Shown: positions 1 through 11,521, counted from the stretch's first letter. The stretch is 64,000 bases of DNA from Adiantum capillus-veneris (GCA_014529385.2 CM043945.1:99984963-100048962), one strand, 5' to 3'. A program made the numbers and translations. Notes: a model not told the origin generated them from the letters alone.

Positions 1-85
1 CAGATCCACACCTTGGGTTGCAAACTGCTCAATGACCATTGTTTCCTCGGGCAAATATGTGTAACCCCTTGGTCTCTCGGGCATG
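1..85 (-). other. Possible exon running off the left edge
   Basis: On the minus strand a frame is open from about position 105 to the window edge, with an ATG at 85 and an AG acceptor-like site just upstream near 105. No domain was recognised in the 28 or so residues. It could be an exon of a gene lying to the left, or chance. From 86 to about 600 I see no gene. Confidence 0.15.
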
Positions 86-606
86 AATCTTCTCAATCGA
101 GCACCCTGTGCCGACACCTCCTATAGTGGGATGATTATTCCAATCTACTTTGAGCTCCAATACATAATAACAACATCATTATTGCACAAAGTAAATTGCC
201 ACTTGACTATTATTTGGTGGAGATTCTGGTCGGGAGCAATATCTTCCATATCTGAATTGCAAAACATAAACTTGAATGAGTGAAGTTTATATGTACTTAA
301 GAGAGATACTTTAAAGGATATCATAGATCCAACTTGAAATACTTTTAAACCCCAACTTGAAGAACTCTAAAGACTTACTGAAAATAAGTTCAAAGATTTA
401 GTTTGAAATAACACCACACATTGCACGCCATCATTGATAAAAAAATAGTGTTACTTGTTTAATCCTCAACAAGCCTCAAGCCAGAATCGGTTACAACATG
501 GTTTGCCAACATTATGGGCTCCATTCAAACAAAGGCTTTAATCCCATACTTTAGGTCTATCTAAGGGTTTGGGAAATTTTCCACTAGTAAGATTTTTGTT
601 TACATT

Positions 607-1440
607 TCACAAAAAAATGCACTTAGGGACCTCAGGGGGCTCTGGAATACATGCAACCAAGCGCTTAAGAATATATGACAAACTATATACATCAGACGCT
701 TTGGTGAAAGGAGGAGGATTGGTGCTGATATTTTTAGGGGCATTCCATGGATAATCTCGCTCGAATTGAGCTCTAATTTGAGGGCTAAGATTCGGGATCT
801 TGGGAAATGTTGCCAAAGTGTTTGATGGTCTACTTTGTCCATAGTCCGGGATCCCAACATACACTCCTCGCTTGCCAAAATGTAGTAGAATATTTCTAGT
901 GTGTAAGTCATTGTGAATGAAATCATGACTGCGCAAGAATTTCATGGCTTGCAAAAGAGCGTTGCAGATAGGCAAAATGTTGTCTATGAGCTGCTGTATA
1001 GTTGCAGATGTGTTTTGAAACTCTTTGATTGCAGGCTTGCTTCCATCCTCATGGCAAGCGTGAATCCGCTACTCAAGGTGACCTCCATTCCAAATCTTGA
1101 ATATCAACATGGGCCTTTTGCTAGAACTAACAAGAGCACATGGAAATATCATGCCACGGTGTTGGACTGTAGTAGTTGTTGCTTCCTCTAGCACTGTTTG
1201 TGAAATTGGTTTGCTTTTTATCTGGTCCTTGAAGATCTTTGCCACATTGACAAGATCTTTGAAGAGGGGCTAGGCCATTGACACTTGTTTAACATTTGCA
1301 AAACTTCCTTCACCTAACTGGGGTGCTTGCAGGTGAAAGATAGACTAGTCACCAAGTAAGTGTAGGACATGAGGATATGTAGTACCATCCAGATGTACAA
1401 CTAAGGCTTGACACTTGAACAAGGAGGCATATGCTCTTCA
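607..1440 (-). pseudogene. Protein kinase-like pseudogene
   Basis: Reading leftward, one frame shows kinase landmarks in order: a glycine loop (QLGEGSFANV, near 1320-1290), a VAK strand-3 lysine (near 1240), the catalytic loop HNDLHTRN (near 915), DYG in place of DFG, a PWNAPK segment in place of APE, and SDVYSLS of helix F. HNDLH replaces the usual HRDLK, so the catalytic Asp and Asn are kept but the RD arginine is lost. The frame has TAG stops near 1350, 1272 and 1067, so it is not translatable as it stands. The C-terminal part from 975 is still open and ends at 607. It is shorter than a full kinase domain. Seen: the motifs and stops. Inferred: decay of a formerly active kinase gene. Confidence 0.7.
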
Positions 1441-2084
1441 GTCCTAGGATGTTTAAAAGATCCTTCAACTCTATCCTTGCTCTTCAATTCTGAATGTAGC
1501 TATGACACAAGCTGCATTCGCTCTCTGTGTAATGAAAATGGCCTATGAACTTTGAGAATAGCGGAAATTAGAGATAGTACTTTTGTGGAATTACTTTGTG
1601 AGCATAGAGCGTGAACTTAATTGATGGTAGAAACATAAACATAGCATTTAGTTAACTTGGAATGAAAAAGACTTTTGCAAGAGAGAGAGTTTAGAGAACA
1701 TGACAACAGTTGAGGACTGGATTTATGTGGATCCAATCCCCGCTCCAATAGGCATTTGTATTATAGTTTCTCCCACCAAGAGAGACTTGGTACAATGCAA
1801 TCTTTGTGTTCCTTGTGACCTATGTGATGCAACGAAGATGGAAAGCTTCATGCATCACGAGCATAACATAAATTTTTCAAAAAGCATTAACTATCCCAAG
1901 CCTCAGTCTAAGGCCTCTAACACCTTCAAAGGTGGAGAGAGCTAGCGGGGAATGAGTCCTACCGTGCGGTGAGTGAGTTTTCTCAAGCGAACTAAAATCC
2001 GAGCGAATGAATGAATATGGGATATTGTAGGCATGAATGGAAAGGGTGTTATGACAAGAGTGTTTCCATTCATGCCTCCAATTG
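1441..2084. other. Stretch without recognisable gene
   Basis: Short open frames only, none with a recognised domain. The segment 1998-2056 is repeated with few changes at 2510-2568, flanking the repeat described next. Confidence 0.5.
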
Positions 2085-2510
2085 ATTGGTGTGTGTTTAA
2101 TAGTTCGACTGAATATATTTTGGTGGCCATGTGTGACATGCCATCACATCTATTAAAACTATGCGATCACTACGTATCTTGAAAGGACTACTTTTTTATT
2201 CTCTTTGGCTAATATTTGAATGGGTCCATGAACTTTATCCCCAAATTTTTTATCCAGCTACATCTTGTTATTTTGCAGCGTTTGGTATGCATTTCGTTAG
2301 ATTGACTATGATTTTTTTCATCATGTGCACATACCACGCCATCACATCTATAGAAATTTGGAGTAGTGTTTAAAGCTTATGTAAATGCCTCCTATCTTGA
2401 TATTGACAATATGCGATCACTAAATTTATTTGAAAGGACTACTTTATAAATGTCTCTTTGTCTGACAAATATATAAATTCAAGAAATTAATCTCTAATTT
2501 TTTCTCCGAG
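2085..2510. repeat. Interspersed repeat, copy A (uninterrupted)
   Basis: About 425 bp closely match the combination of 18,825-18,882 and 28,033-28,410, which together form copy B split by a retrotransposon. Copy A therefore shows the empty target site: it reads ...GACATGCCATCAC, where copy B has ...GATGC, then the element, then ATGCCATTAC. No coding potential was recognised. It may be a fragment of an unnamed transposon. Confidence 0.75.
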
Positions 2511-2970
2511 TGAATGAATAAAAAGGGAAATGGGTAGGCATGAATGGTAAGGGTGTTATGGCTAAGGTGCCTAAGGTTTAGGCATGATACTTATAGTTTG
2601 ATATACATTAATAGTGTTAGTGACATTGTATGGATTACTCAAACTTCTCATATATCACTTACTAAATTCTTAGCTAGCCAAAACACAAATAAATACTTTT
2701 CACTTAAGAGCAACATCTCTTTTGCAAAATGTCCAAAGTTACATAAGTGATAAGTTGTTTCAACATAAATATTTTGAAGACAAACACTCAACAAACGAAG
2801 ATTCTTGACGTGACACCATAGATCCCATGACTATGAGGAGTCACACTCATTGTCGATGAAAACATTGCACCTACGATGCTTCTGTTGAATGCCATAATTG
2901 TATCTTATGTCATCAGCAACCATGGTTCTGGTTGTCTCCTCCGCATACATCGGCAAAACACTTTCATAAA

Positions 2971-3112
2971 AAAGAGAACATATCAATACCAATACTCTAT
3001 AAATGTCCAAACACAAAATATTTCACAATGCAAACCACAAAAAGAGAATATAATGTCAATATCAACCCTCTACAAAGATTAGACACAAAATATTACACAA
3101 TGCAAACCACAT
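2971..3112. repeat. Two-copy tandem duplication (about 70 bp)
   Basis: A unit containing ACACAAAATATTTCACAATG (from about 3012) and a copy ending near 3112 lie side by side with scattered differences. They sit just beyond the 3' end of the methyltransferase-type gene, so may be in its old 3' flank. Confidence 0.6.
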
Positions 3113-3162
3113 CTTAAAAAAAAATGATACCAATACGTGAATGCAAAATAAAAAATGAAACA

Positions 3163-3350
3163 TGTGATGCTATCTCTACTCAAATAAAAGTTCTCACTAG
3201 TCATCAAATGGGTAGACACTGGATGGAATGTCAACTTCATTCTACAAATCAAATAAAAACCATGTGATGCTAACTCTAGTGAAACAGAAGTGCTCACTAG
3301 TCATCAAATGGGTAGACACTAGATGGAATGTCTTCTTCACCCTCCAAATC
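3163..3350. repeat. Tandem duplication covering a gene end
   Basis: About 90 bp at 3163-3255 is repeated about 100 bp further on at 3262-3350. The second copy contains the last codons and stop of the minus-strand methyltransferase-like gene (stop at 3297-3299). The first copy is thus a duplicated C-terminal tail and stop in the 3' flank. Confidence 0.7.
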
Positions 3351-4768
3351 AACGGTGGTAGATATCTCCTCTTGACTCCGCTTTTTAGAGTGAAGTAAAG
3401 GCTGCACATATCCTACTATGATGGCATCATCACTATCCACCGAAGCACAAACACGACCTGTAGCCAAACAAGCTGCCAAAACTGGTGCAGTGCCACAACC
3501 AAGCTCTATACATAAACCTCCAAGTCGACACAAAAGCTCTACAAAGCAGGCAATGAATGCATGACTCCGTTGCATGGAGCCATGCCAAGTCTCCCCCACT
3601 GAAGATCTAGCCTGCGATGTCTCAGGGAGATAGTGCAACATGTAGGAGTCAAGAGACTGCAATCCCAAATGATGGAAAAGTGGAGTACTCTCTGCAACAT
3701 AGCAAGGGGGTCTGGAGCCCGCTCGATGAATCATGAACAATACTGAGCAATGACACTACAACAAGAAAGATGAAAACAAACATAATCATGACTATGTCAA
3801 TTGAAAAATCATTCTTTCGGTGAACTTAAAGCCCATAAATACCTCAGAGCGACCACCAACACTTTCAGCAAATCCGTAAGCACAGTGATAAATCACAACA
3901 ATGTGGCGATCCACTATCAACTGTGAAGCCCAACAAACTCTCTCCAGCCATCAATACTACCTCCTACGGTTAATATGGAAAATTTAAAAAACTCTATGAG
4001 CTTGTAGTGTTATGCAAAGCATTGAATGTACTCACCAACTACAGATGCCATAACAAGCAACCAACCGGAGTCGTCCATAATAGAATGTGCTAGGTGAACA
4101 CCCGATCGAACATGCTCCTCAATGCAAATATCCCAAAGTGGCACAGTGTCAGAGGTGATGTGTGATCCACCAAATGGCAAGTCGAGGAAGATGAAGTCTG
4201 CAGCCCATGAGACAGGCCTACCACCACGAGTATAACAGGCCCCCTCGGAGCGAGATCGTGTAAGGTGCTCATGGACACGTATCCAAGCCAGCGGGCGAAT
4301 GCCTGCTCTAAAACCTGCTGCCACAACTATGTAGTCAAGAGTTGAAGCATAGCTCCGACCCTCTGAACCAATGCTAGGGTGAGCCATCGAAACCTCCGAT
4401 GCATATGTAAAGCAAAGTGATCTCCTAAGAGTCTGACCACCCAAACCTACAAAAGTTTAAGTCAATGAATTTGAAGCTTGCTCTTAGAACAATGAGTCGC
4501 ATATAGCAAGCTAAACAAACTAAATAATATGCATAGTTATCCAAAATTTCTACAAAGCTAGAGTCGTGTCTAGCAACGTCTATCAAGCCATCTACAAAAA
4601 GATAGATGCAATTACAAAATGTAAAAAAATACAACACATTGCAGTCACAACTCTTAATCTCACCATGTGAAGCCAAAGGATTAACCGCTATATAGCCCGC
4701 TCCACTTGGTAAACCAGATGTGCTGACATTAACGACATGTCGCTTCCCCGCAAAAATTGATCGTCGCT
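3297..4768 (-). pseudogene. Beta-class DNA methyltransferase-like region (C-terminal exons)
   Basis: Four minus-strand exons have good splice sites and compatible phases: 4664-4768, 4036-4446, 3843-3964 and 3297-3755. Exon 4036-4446 holds DFIFLDLPFGG, matching motif IV of amino-methyltransferases ([DNS]PP[YFW], here DLPF). The last exon holds ELGCGTAPVLAACLATG followed by VDSD, matching motif I and the acidic end of the next strand, which bind S-adenosylmethionine. Motif IV before motif I is the permuted order of beta-class N6-adenine/N4-cytosine methyltransferases. Exon 3843-3964 needs a one-base shift to stay open. Upstream exons encode a ParB-like domain. DLPF departs from the usual DPPY/DPPF, so activity is doubtful even before the gene broke. 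Function is inferred from motifs only. Confidence 0.65.
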
Positions 4769-4857
4769 CTACCACAATATTATTGAATTCAAAATTTTGG
4801 TAAGCATAATCCACATTAATGTTTTAAATTCCATGTTCAATGCCAACAAAAACTTAC

Positions 4858-6028
4858 TTTGCATCAAAGACTCTTGGTGAACATTGCCAGTCGATGGCGG
4901 AGGTGGAAGATCAACCCTAGCTCCATGCATTTCTTTGTGCAACTCTTTCTCACGCTCCAACAAATGGCCGGGTGACATGTCTATCCACCATGGACAAATG
5001 CTCACGCTCCCAACCAGTAATATGTTGCATATTGTCAGTGTACATACAACCATCTCCTCTAGAAGCATTAATCCACTGCTTTGAAAGAACTGGAATGGAA
5101 GTAATGCGGTGGGTGGACAAAAGATATAGAAAGTACCTGTAGGACACAAAGAATATATTCAAGTAGCAAACAAAAAATAAAATACAAGCTTATTTTGCAA
5201 TAATTATATTATACCTATATAGAACTCTCTGTCCATCCCGCAATAAGAAATCCTGCTTCTTTAAAGCTTGCATGTCTGCATCCTTAGTTCTAGACTCTAA
5301 TGTAGTCTCTATAGGAAAGAGATAGACACGAGCTTCAATCTTGACTTCTTCATAATATTGCTTCAAGCAATGAAACCTAAAAACATCTTTATATCCACAC
5401 TAGCCTCATTCTGAGCTATCATGTTTAGCTTCTCAATGGATGCCTAAGAATCTGGACCCCATTTCAAGGCTAACACCCGTGCCATCCATGCATCCCCAAG
5501 GTTAGGATCAACAATGTTCAGAATCTAAAAACAAATATTAAGCTAACTTCAACAAACCAACCCTAAACACAAATATGCAATTAAGAAAGGGTAGAGTCTG
5601 CATTAGACCTTGCCAACTCTATCACCATACTTGTTAGAGAGGTCATTTATGACCTTCTCCTCTTCCTTTTTGAGCTCTTCTTCAGAAAGTGATAGCTTAA
5701 TTGGAGGCATCTGTGAATGAAACTCTTTTGTAATTTGCACCTGGTTCATGAAAAAGCCCCAAGAATATCTTACAAATTAAAAAATATGTATAAAATCTAT
5801 TAAACCATAACACAGTAGCATTCAACGTACATTGTAAAGCAACTTTCCCAAATATCGTCTAGTCAATGGCCACCATGGTTCAGTGACTTCTTTCTAATCA
5901 TGGTAATGATTCTTTGGTCTTTATCTGGCAATCCCTCTAAGTATGTTTTGTGGTCAGCTTTACAGATATTAGAGCAATTCACCAACTCGTCCCGAAAATG
6001 GGTTGTTACTAGTGCATGAGTATTCATA
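4858..6028 (-). pseudogene. Middle exons of the ParB/methyltransferase-like gene
   Basis: Four exons link the ParB-like part to the methyltransferase part: 5831-6028, 5609-5740, 5215-5524 and 4858-5136. All have GT and AG borders, and phases fit across every junction, which is the main reason to treat them as one gene. The 5609-5740 exon is charged (KLSLSEEELKKEEEKV) and probably helical. Damage seen: a one-base frameshift near 5881-5894, a TAG at 5444-5446, a frameshift in a T run near 5376-5386, and another frameshift near 4957-4980. No known domain was recognised here. It may hold the target-recognition part or a linker. Confidence 0.55.
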
Positions 6029-6102
6029 CTACGAAGAAATTGAGAAAAAAAGCATTATCATCACTCATCTCATGATCCAAGCTTACAAACTTAAAACCCT
6101 AC

Positions 6103-6744
6103 CAAACTTAAAAATTCATCCATTGCAATCCCGAAAGAAGTGCAATCTCTGAAACCTTTGAAGGATCAATAATTGTGCATAGAACTCTGCAGTGCTTTTC
6201 CTTGATTGTTGAGAAGTGCTCTCTGATGGCAGCAATCCAAGCAACAGTTCGATGGTTACCTTCCCATACATATAGCATCTTATTTGACATGGATTTCAAC
6301 TCTGGTCTCTCAGCTAATTCCTTTTCAAACTCCTCATTGATTTCTTTCCAATGATCATCCCACTCTTTTCTTATATCATCTATATTTATAAAAAACAAGA
6401 CTCAAGCAAATATACATCAAGAACTAAAACAATCAAGTAAATCAGCACGAAGCATACCTGTGACATTAGTTTCCTGCCTCTGACATGTCCATATGGAGAC
6501 AATAAAGGCTCCTTTCTCTTGCATGTAGCCCTCTCGAGAAAATGCAGATTTCAAGCCAGTGACATCATCCCAAAGACCCCTAACACGTGCATATGGAATG
6601 AGCCTACAAAGAGGTATCAAAGGACAAGAGAAACAACTATGTATTCTAGTATTTTGAAGAATATCTTGTCCTGTTTGCATATAAAGTTTTTTTTCTGCAC
6701 CAACATCAATTGTCTGCTCGACCTCGGGCCTTGCAACATACGGA
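6103..6744 (-). pseudogene. ParB/sulfiredoxin-like domain exons
   Basis: Exon 6458-6744 (the left part of an exon cut by a transposon) and exon 6103-6379 join in phase. Together they show the layout of a ParB N-terminal (ParBc/Srx) fold: IPYARVRGLWDDVTGLKSAF, then GAFIVSIW, then WEGNHRTVAWIAAI. GNHRTVA matches the G-[ND]-H/R-R signature that in ParB relatives binds nucleotide or DNA. A TAA at 6108-6110 interrupts the frame just before the donor at 6102. ParB-like domains next to DNA methyltransferases are known in phage and bacterial modification genes. Finding the pair in one spliced plant-type gene is unusual. Domain assignment rests on motif reading without a profile search. Confidence 0.55.
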
Positions 6745-6880
6745 CACTACAAGAGGTTATTCATATTAGCGACACTCACACAGCGACGCTCAAAAAAAAA
6801 AATCCCGGCGTTGCTATGAGCGTCGCTATGAGTGTCGCAAATTTCTTTGTAAATTTGCGACGCTCATAGCGACGCCGGCT
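6745..6880. repeat. Left terminal and subterminal repeats of CACTA-1
   Basis: The terminal CACTACAAGAGG is followed by several copies of GCGACGCTC / GAGCGTCGCT in both orientations up to about 6875. In the family such arrays are binding sites for the tnpA protein. Confidence 0.85.
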
Positions 6881-6965
6881 GGGCTAAAAAAATAACAGAG
6901 TGCGCCCAAAAACTCAGATCTCAGATCTGAGTTTTTCGGTGCCCTCAAGCAAGGAGCAGGTAACG

Positions 6966-6968
<3 letters not shown>

Positions 6969-7007
<39 letters not shown>

Positions 7008-7012
7008 CTTCT

Positions 7013-7052
<40 letters not shown>

Positions 7053-7172
7053 AGAGGAAGGAGAGCCAGGTATGCTCCTTCCCTCTCCTCATTCTCATGT
7101 TCCCTTCCCCTCTTTCTCTCTCCCTCTCTCTCTCTCTCACACACACACATACACACACACACACATAGTGTT

Positions 7173-7208
<36 letters not shown>

Positions 7209-7440
7209 AACATAAACAAAAACGCACACACACATACATAAACAAAGAATGCACACACACATTGAGAGAGGAAAAGAGAGAGAGAGCATGCATAAACAAA
7301 AAACGCACGCATTGAGAGAGGAAAAGAGAGAGAGAACATGCATAAACAAAAAACGCACACATTGAGAGAGGAAAAGAGAGAGAAAACATGCATACGATCC
7401 AAAAAAACGCACACACATTGAGAGAGAAAGAGAGAGAAAC
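6969..7440. repeat. CT, CA and GA microsatellites with a short tandem unit
   Basis: Runs of CT (about 6969-7002), CA (7014-7048 and 7138-7164) and GA (7174-7204) are followed by three or four copies of a unit of about 60 bp holding GCATAAACAAAAAACGCAC and GAGAGAGGAAAAGAGAGA (about 7225-7430). They make long but meaningless open frames on both strands. A similar leader of simple repeats precedes the transposase of CACTA-2. Confidence 0.8.
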
Positions 7441-7630
7441 TAATTTAACGTCGTAGGAAACTAATTAAAATTAAAAGACCTAAAGATCTAGCCGACGAGG
7501 AGTTGAACTCAAGACCTATTATTCAAGAGGGAAATGGCATAACCAATCTATCATACTTGGCATGGGTGATAGAAAGGTTATACCATTTATCTCTTTTTAT
7601 TGGCACACACATCCACACACGCGCACACAC

Positions 7631-8317
7631 ACAAGAAGAAGAGAGTTATAACATCGTAGGAAACTATCCTAAAAGACGTTAAAGATTAGGTTAGATGTAG
7701 ACTTACGTTAAATTAGATTTAGGTTTATTTAAATTAAATTAGATTAGATTTAGGTTTATTTTTAATTAGATTTACGTTTATTTACGCTAGATTTAGATTT
7801 ACGTTATATTAGATTAGATTTAGGTCTCCATAGACTGCGATGCCTGCATGAAGCGGGTGAAGAAAGCCCTCAATGGAATATAGGGTATTGCTGCCTTCAC
7901 TCATGGTGGGCTCCGTCGATCCAAAAGTACTGGTGAAATGTCTTCAGAAGATAGGGAAGAAGGTGGATCTTCAGGGCGGCAAGAGTCACTACATCCCCGA
8001 CACAATGACCATCTAGACAACCTCTAGTCATTCAACAGCAACTTCAAAGTTAGTAACAAGAGCAAGAACGGTCTAAAGGGCCAATTGCTGTCGTCAGATG
8101 TGGATGGAGATGAGGCAGTGTCACCGCCGGAAGTTAACTCTCACATCTTTAGTGATGAGAATGCCAACTCTTGCCAAGTTATGTGAAAAATTATGTGTTA
8201 AATCAGTTTTAAGGTTCTTATAATCCCTATTAGTTTAGTTCTTTGTTTTTAATATAACATAATTTACGTTAGATTTAGATTTATGTTATATTAGATTAGA
8301 CTTAGGTTTATTTAGGT

Positions 8318-8350
<33 letters not shown>

Positions 8351-8510
8351 AGAAGAAGAGAGTTTTAACATCGTAGGAAACTATCCCAAAATACGTTAAA
8401 GATTAGGTTAGATGTAGACTTACGTTAAATTAGATTTAGGTTTATTTTTAGTTAGATTTACGTTTATTTAGATTTACGCTTATTTACGTTAGATCGAGTC
8501 CACGCAAGAA
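7631..8510. repeat. Direct repeat pair flanking a captured gene fragment
   Basis: The segment from about 7631 to 7820 (starting AAGAAGAAGAGAGTTATAAC and rich in TTAGATTTAGGTTTATTT) recurs at 8345-8500 with minor changes. The two copies flank the HMA-like fragment. This suggests that the fragment was acquired together with a duplication, or between existing repeats. Confidence 0.75.
7824..8186 (+). pseudogene. Captured heavy-metal-associated (HMA) domain gene fragment
   Basis: At 7824 the frame reads VSIDCDACMKRVKKALNGI, closely resembling the metal-binding CxxC loop and first helix of an HMA domain. In a second frame VDPKVLVKCLQKIGKKVDL (near 7917-7973) matches the end of the same domain as found in plant HIPP/copper-chaperone proteins. 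A TAG follows NGI and a frameshift separates the halves. A third, frame-consistent tail (SKNGLKGQLLSSDVDGDEA, near 8060) runs to a TGA at 8184-8186, with one TAG before it. It has no role in transposition, so I infer capture of a host exon by CACTA-1. Confidence 0.6.
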
Positions 8511-8875
8511 TTACTTACGGTTTAGGGTTTAGAGTTAGACGAAGAGTGAAAAGATCTACTGTGAAAAGATGTTAAGATGCTGTGAAGTGCTACAGCTAGA
8601 GAAGAGGCAAAGGGGTTTTTTCCACTACATGCAATATCATGTAGACGTGGGTCTGTAGATTTCTTGTACCCACAAATATAGGTATTGACAAATAAAGACG
8701 AGATTATAACCCGGTGGTTCTGATCTCCGTGCACCTCTAGACCGAGGTGTGCGGGGATTGGACATGACTAGAGAATGTGAGGTAAAGAGAGAGAGAGAGA
8801 GAGAGAGAGATAAGACGAAGAATGCCAATAGAATATTAAATTTGTTGTCCAGGTTATAAGATTTTTATCCTCATT

Positions 8876-11249
8876 ATGAGTAGTGACGAGGATGTGGGAC
8901 CGTCCAACCGAAACACCTATCTCTCAACGAGGGTCTTATGTCCTTGTAATCGATGCAAGCATGCTGTGCGACGGACAAGACGTGTTTCTTTGCAGCACGT
9001 TCGCGAATTTGGCGAGTTCGATCCATCTATTATAGATCGAGTTGTTGCCAATTATAACTCGTCGGACTCCGACGCTGGCCAACAAGCAGCAATCTTGCAA
9101 CCCAATAGACGTGTTCGCAGGCGCTTTGGTCAAGCAGCATATGTGAGTGAGCCCGAGATTGATGAAATGATCGAGACGATCATGGATTCAGAAAGGCTTA
9201 TCTATGATGATATGAAAAGTGAAGCCGATACGCCATTGTATAATGGAGCACGTATGTCTAGATTGAAAGCACTCCTGGTTCTTCTCAACATGCAAGCAAA
9301 GTTTGGATGGAGTGACACTAGCATCACAGCGCTTTTCAGGTGATCTATTACAATTATTACATGCAGGTGATCTATTACATGCAGGCAAAGTTTGGATGGA
9401 GTGACACTAGCATCACAGCACCATGGATTTTCAAAGGAGCCCAAGAACGCAAAGTAAAAGAGACCATTCGATCTTTGCGGACCCCCACTGGCGTAATGCA
9501 CTCGCTCCGAACGTGTTTTACTAAAGAAGGAAAGCTTACCGGTTTGAAGTCACACGATTGGCATAAAATGTGTCAGGTACGTTCATAGTGGACTTTAATA
9601 TCATTGCATAAAATGTGGACTTTAATATCATTGCTACACATACTTTACAATTTATTTTACCGGTGGCCATTGAGGGATGTTTGTCTCTCGACATCCGTAA
9701 CACAATCTACAAACTTGCAAAGCTGGTGCAATGGATCTCACAAAAGGAGATCAACGTAGACTCCATACCATTCGCCAAACTAAATGCTGCGGAGCTTGTG
9801 TGCATGTTTGAGAAACATTTTCCTACTACCATGCTAACCATTCAGGTGCATCTTCTTGTTCACATAGTTGATGAGGTGGAAATAGCTGGCACAGTTCATT
9901 CCAGATGGATGTTCTTCTTAGAACGTTTCATGAAAAGCTTAAGGGATATGTGTGTCAAAAGGCACGTCCGGAGGGTAGCATGGCAGAAGGTTGGTTGGTA
10001 TCAGAGTCTCTAGTGTACATTGGAGAGTGGCTAGACGGATTTGATAAAGCCGGGGACATGCTATAGCGAACCAAAGATGATGAGCGCATATCTGGGATTG
10101 TCATGTGCAATCTCAGTGTTGAGAAGAGGATGACGGAAGATCTAGAGGCTAAAATCAACCGATTTTGCATGCTTCACAATCCAGTGATGCAAAAGTGGAT
10201 TTCACAATATGAGGATGCAAAGCAAGAGCGACAAGGGCACGAATCGAGTGGAGATGGGGAAGACGACAACGATGCACTATCCGACGGTTCTGGAGAGCCT
10301 ACCAACCTTCATGAGCTTAAGATGGTTGCACAACCAATTGAAAAGCGCACAACAATGCGGTGACGAAGTGACTGAGGAAGAGTGGGAGTACTCTCGGGGT
10401 TGCGCGACGAAGGTAAGTTTGCAATGTACGACTAGCAAGTGACTTTATTTATAAACGTTTGAATGGCCACTCATAATCTTTGTTCGTTGTAGTATAAGTC
10501 ATACACAGCAGCATGGTGTAAAGGTCGACATTTTAGGGTGGAACGAATCGACAAAAAGCGTTTTACTCAAGATTGTGGAATCATGGCAAAATTTGAACAG
10601 TCTAGTCGAGGACGTTCCTCTGATGCAGATCCTGTGGTGGCGGAACTCACTTACTTTGGCACGCTGCAAGAGATTTTGAGGATCGATTACAAAGGATTTT
10701 TTGTCGACTTGTTCGACGTGCAATGGTTCAAGATAATCATGGAGGGTCGCAACGCTACTGTGCATAGAGGAGAGTCTGGTTTTCTTGAGGTGGATTCTAC
10801 TAAGAAATGGAATGACCTAAGAGACACTTTCGTACTACCCGAGCATTGTGAACAAGTAAGTATGTAAATAGTTAACATCCCCCTTTTACAAGTTATATAT
10901 GTGCTTGAACGCTCTCATGTAAGTTATTTGGCTCTGGCAGGTAATATTTCATCCTACAAAGTCTACATCAAACTGGTGGTACGTCATAGAGGTAGCCCCT
11001 CGTAGTGCAAGGACGTATGAAGGCTACCATGTGCCAATCACAACGGCATCAATGGAGGAGATCAGAGAAGATGCTCAATCAGAAGCCGCTGCGGTGGTGC
11101 CAGACGAGCATCAAGATGCTACTACTCTATATGGGGTGCATGCAGAGGAGCTACAAAATGAAACAGAGGATATGTGTTTAAACGGAGAGCTCTATATAGA
11201 TATAGGAAGTTATGCTGAGTTATGCGAGGATGAGAGAGAGATCTCTTAA
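8876..11249 (+). pseudogene. tnp2-like CACTA transposase gene with the catalytic core deleted
   Basis: The N-terminus has the transposase-associated zinc-type motif (CPCNRCKHAV, near 8940-8970). Next comes KFGWSDTSI, twice, at about 9298-9325 and 9386-9413, then directly GLKSHDWHK (near 9543), which in full-length tnp2 lies after the DDE core. About 40 bp is thus duplicated at the deletion joint, and the catalytic Transposase_21 core is missing. Downstream come a DUF4218 region (9660-9960: HFPTTMLTIQVHLLVHIVDE, SRWMFFLERFMK) and a DUF4216 region (about 10,540-11,020: WNDLRDTFVLPEHCEQ, then WWYVIEVAPR). Likely introns are 10,412-10,492 and 10,855-10,940. The product could not cut DNA, though the tail domains may still be made. 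Confidence 0.8.
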
Positions 11250-11521
11250 AGCCACAAATATTGTATTTGAACAATTTTGCTCCGTGTTGTAAAAGCTCTG
11301 GCTCTCTAAGTACCTTCCATGGTGTATAACGCTCTTTTCTACTCGCCCTCACATCTTTTGATTGAAAATTCTGAGTTTTCGACTTGCCTCTTCTATCACT
11401 CAATTCATTGCGTCATTGTATTTATATGCGTCATTACGTCATTGTATTTAATGGTCTTTGCGTCATTGTCTACTCTATTCATTCAATATTAAGTTTAAAT
11501 ATTCGTGTGTTTAATGCAGGT

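Noticed and set aside
6826-7418. Long open frames on both strands through CT, CA and GA repeats
   Set aside because: Low-complexity translations (Ser-Leu, Cys-Val, Arg-Glu repeats) from microsatellites in the CACTA-1 leader; no domain and no codon bias.
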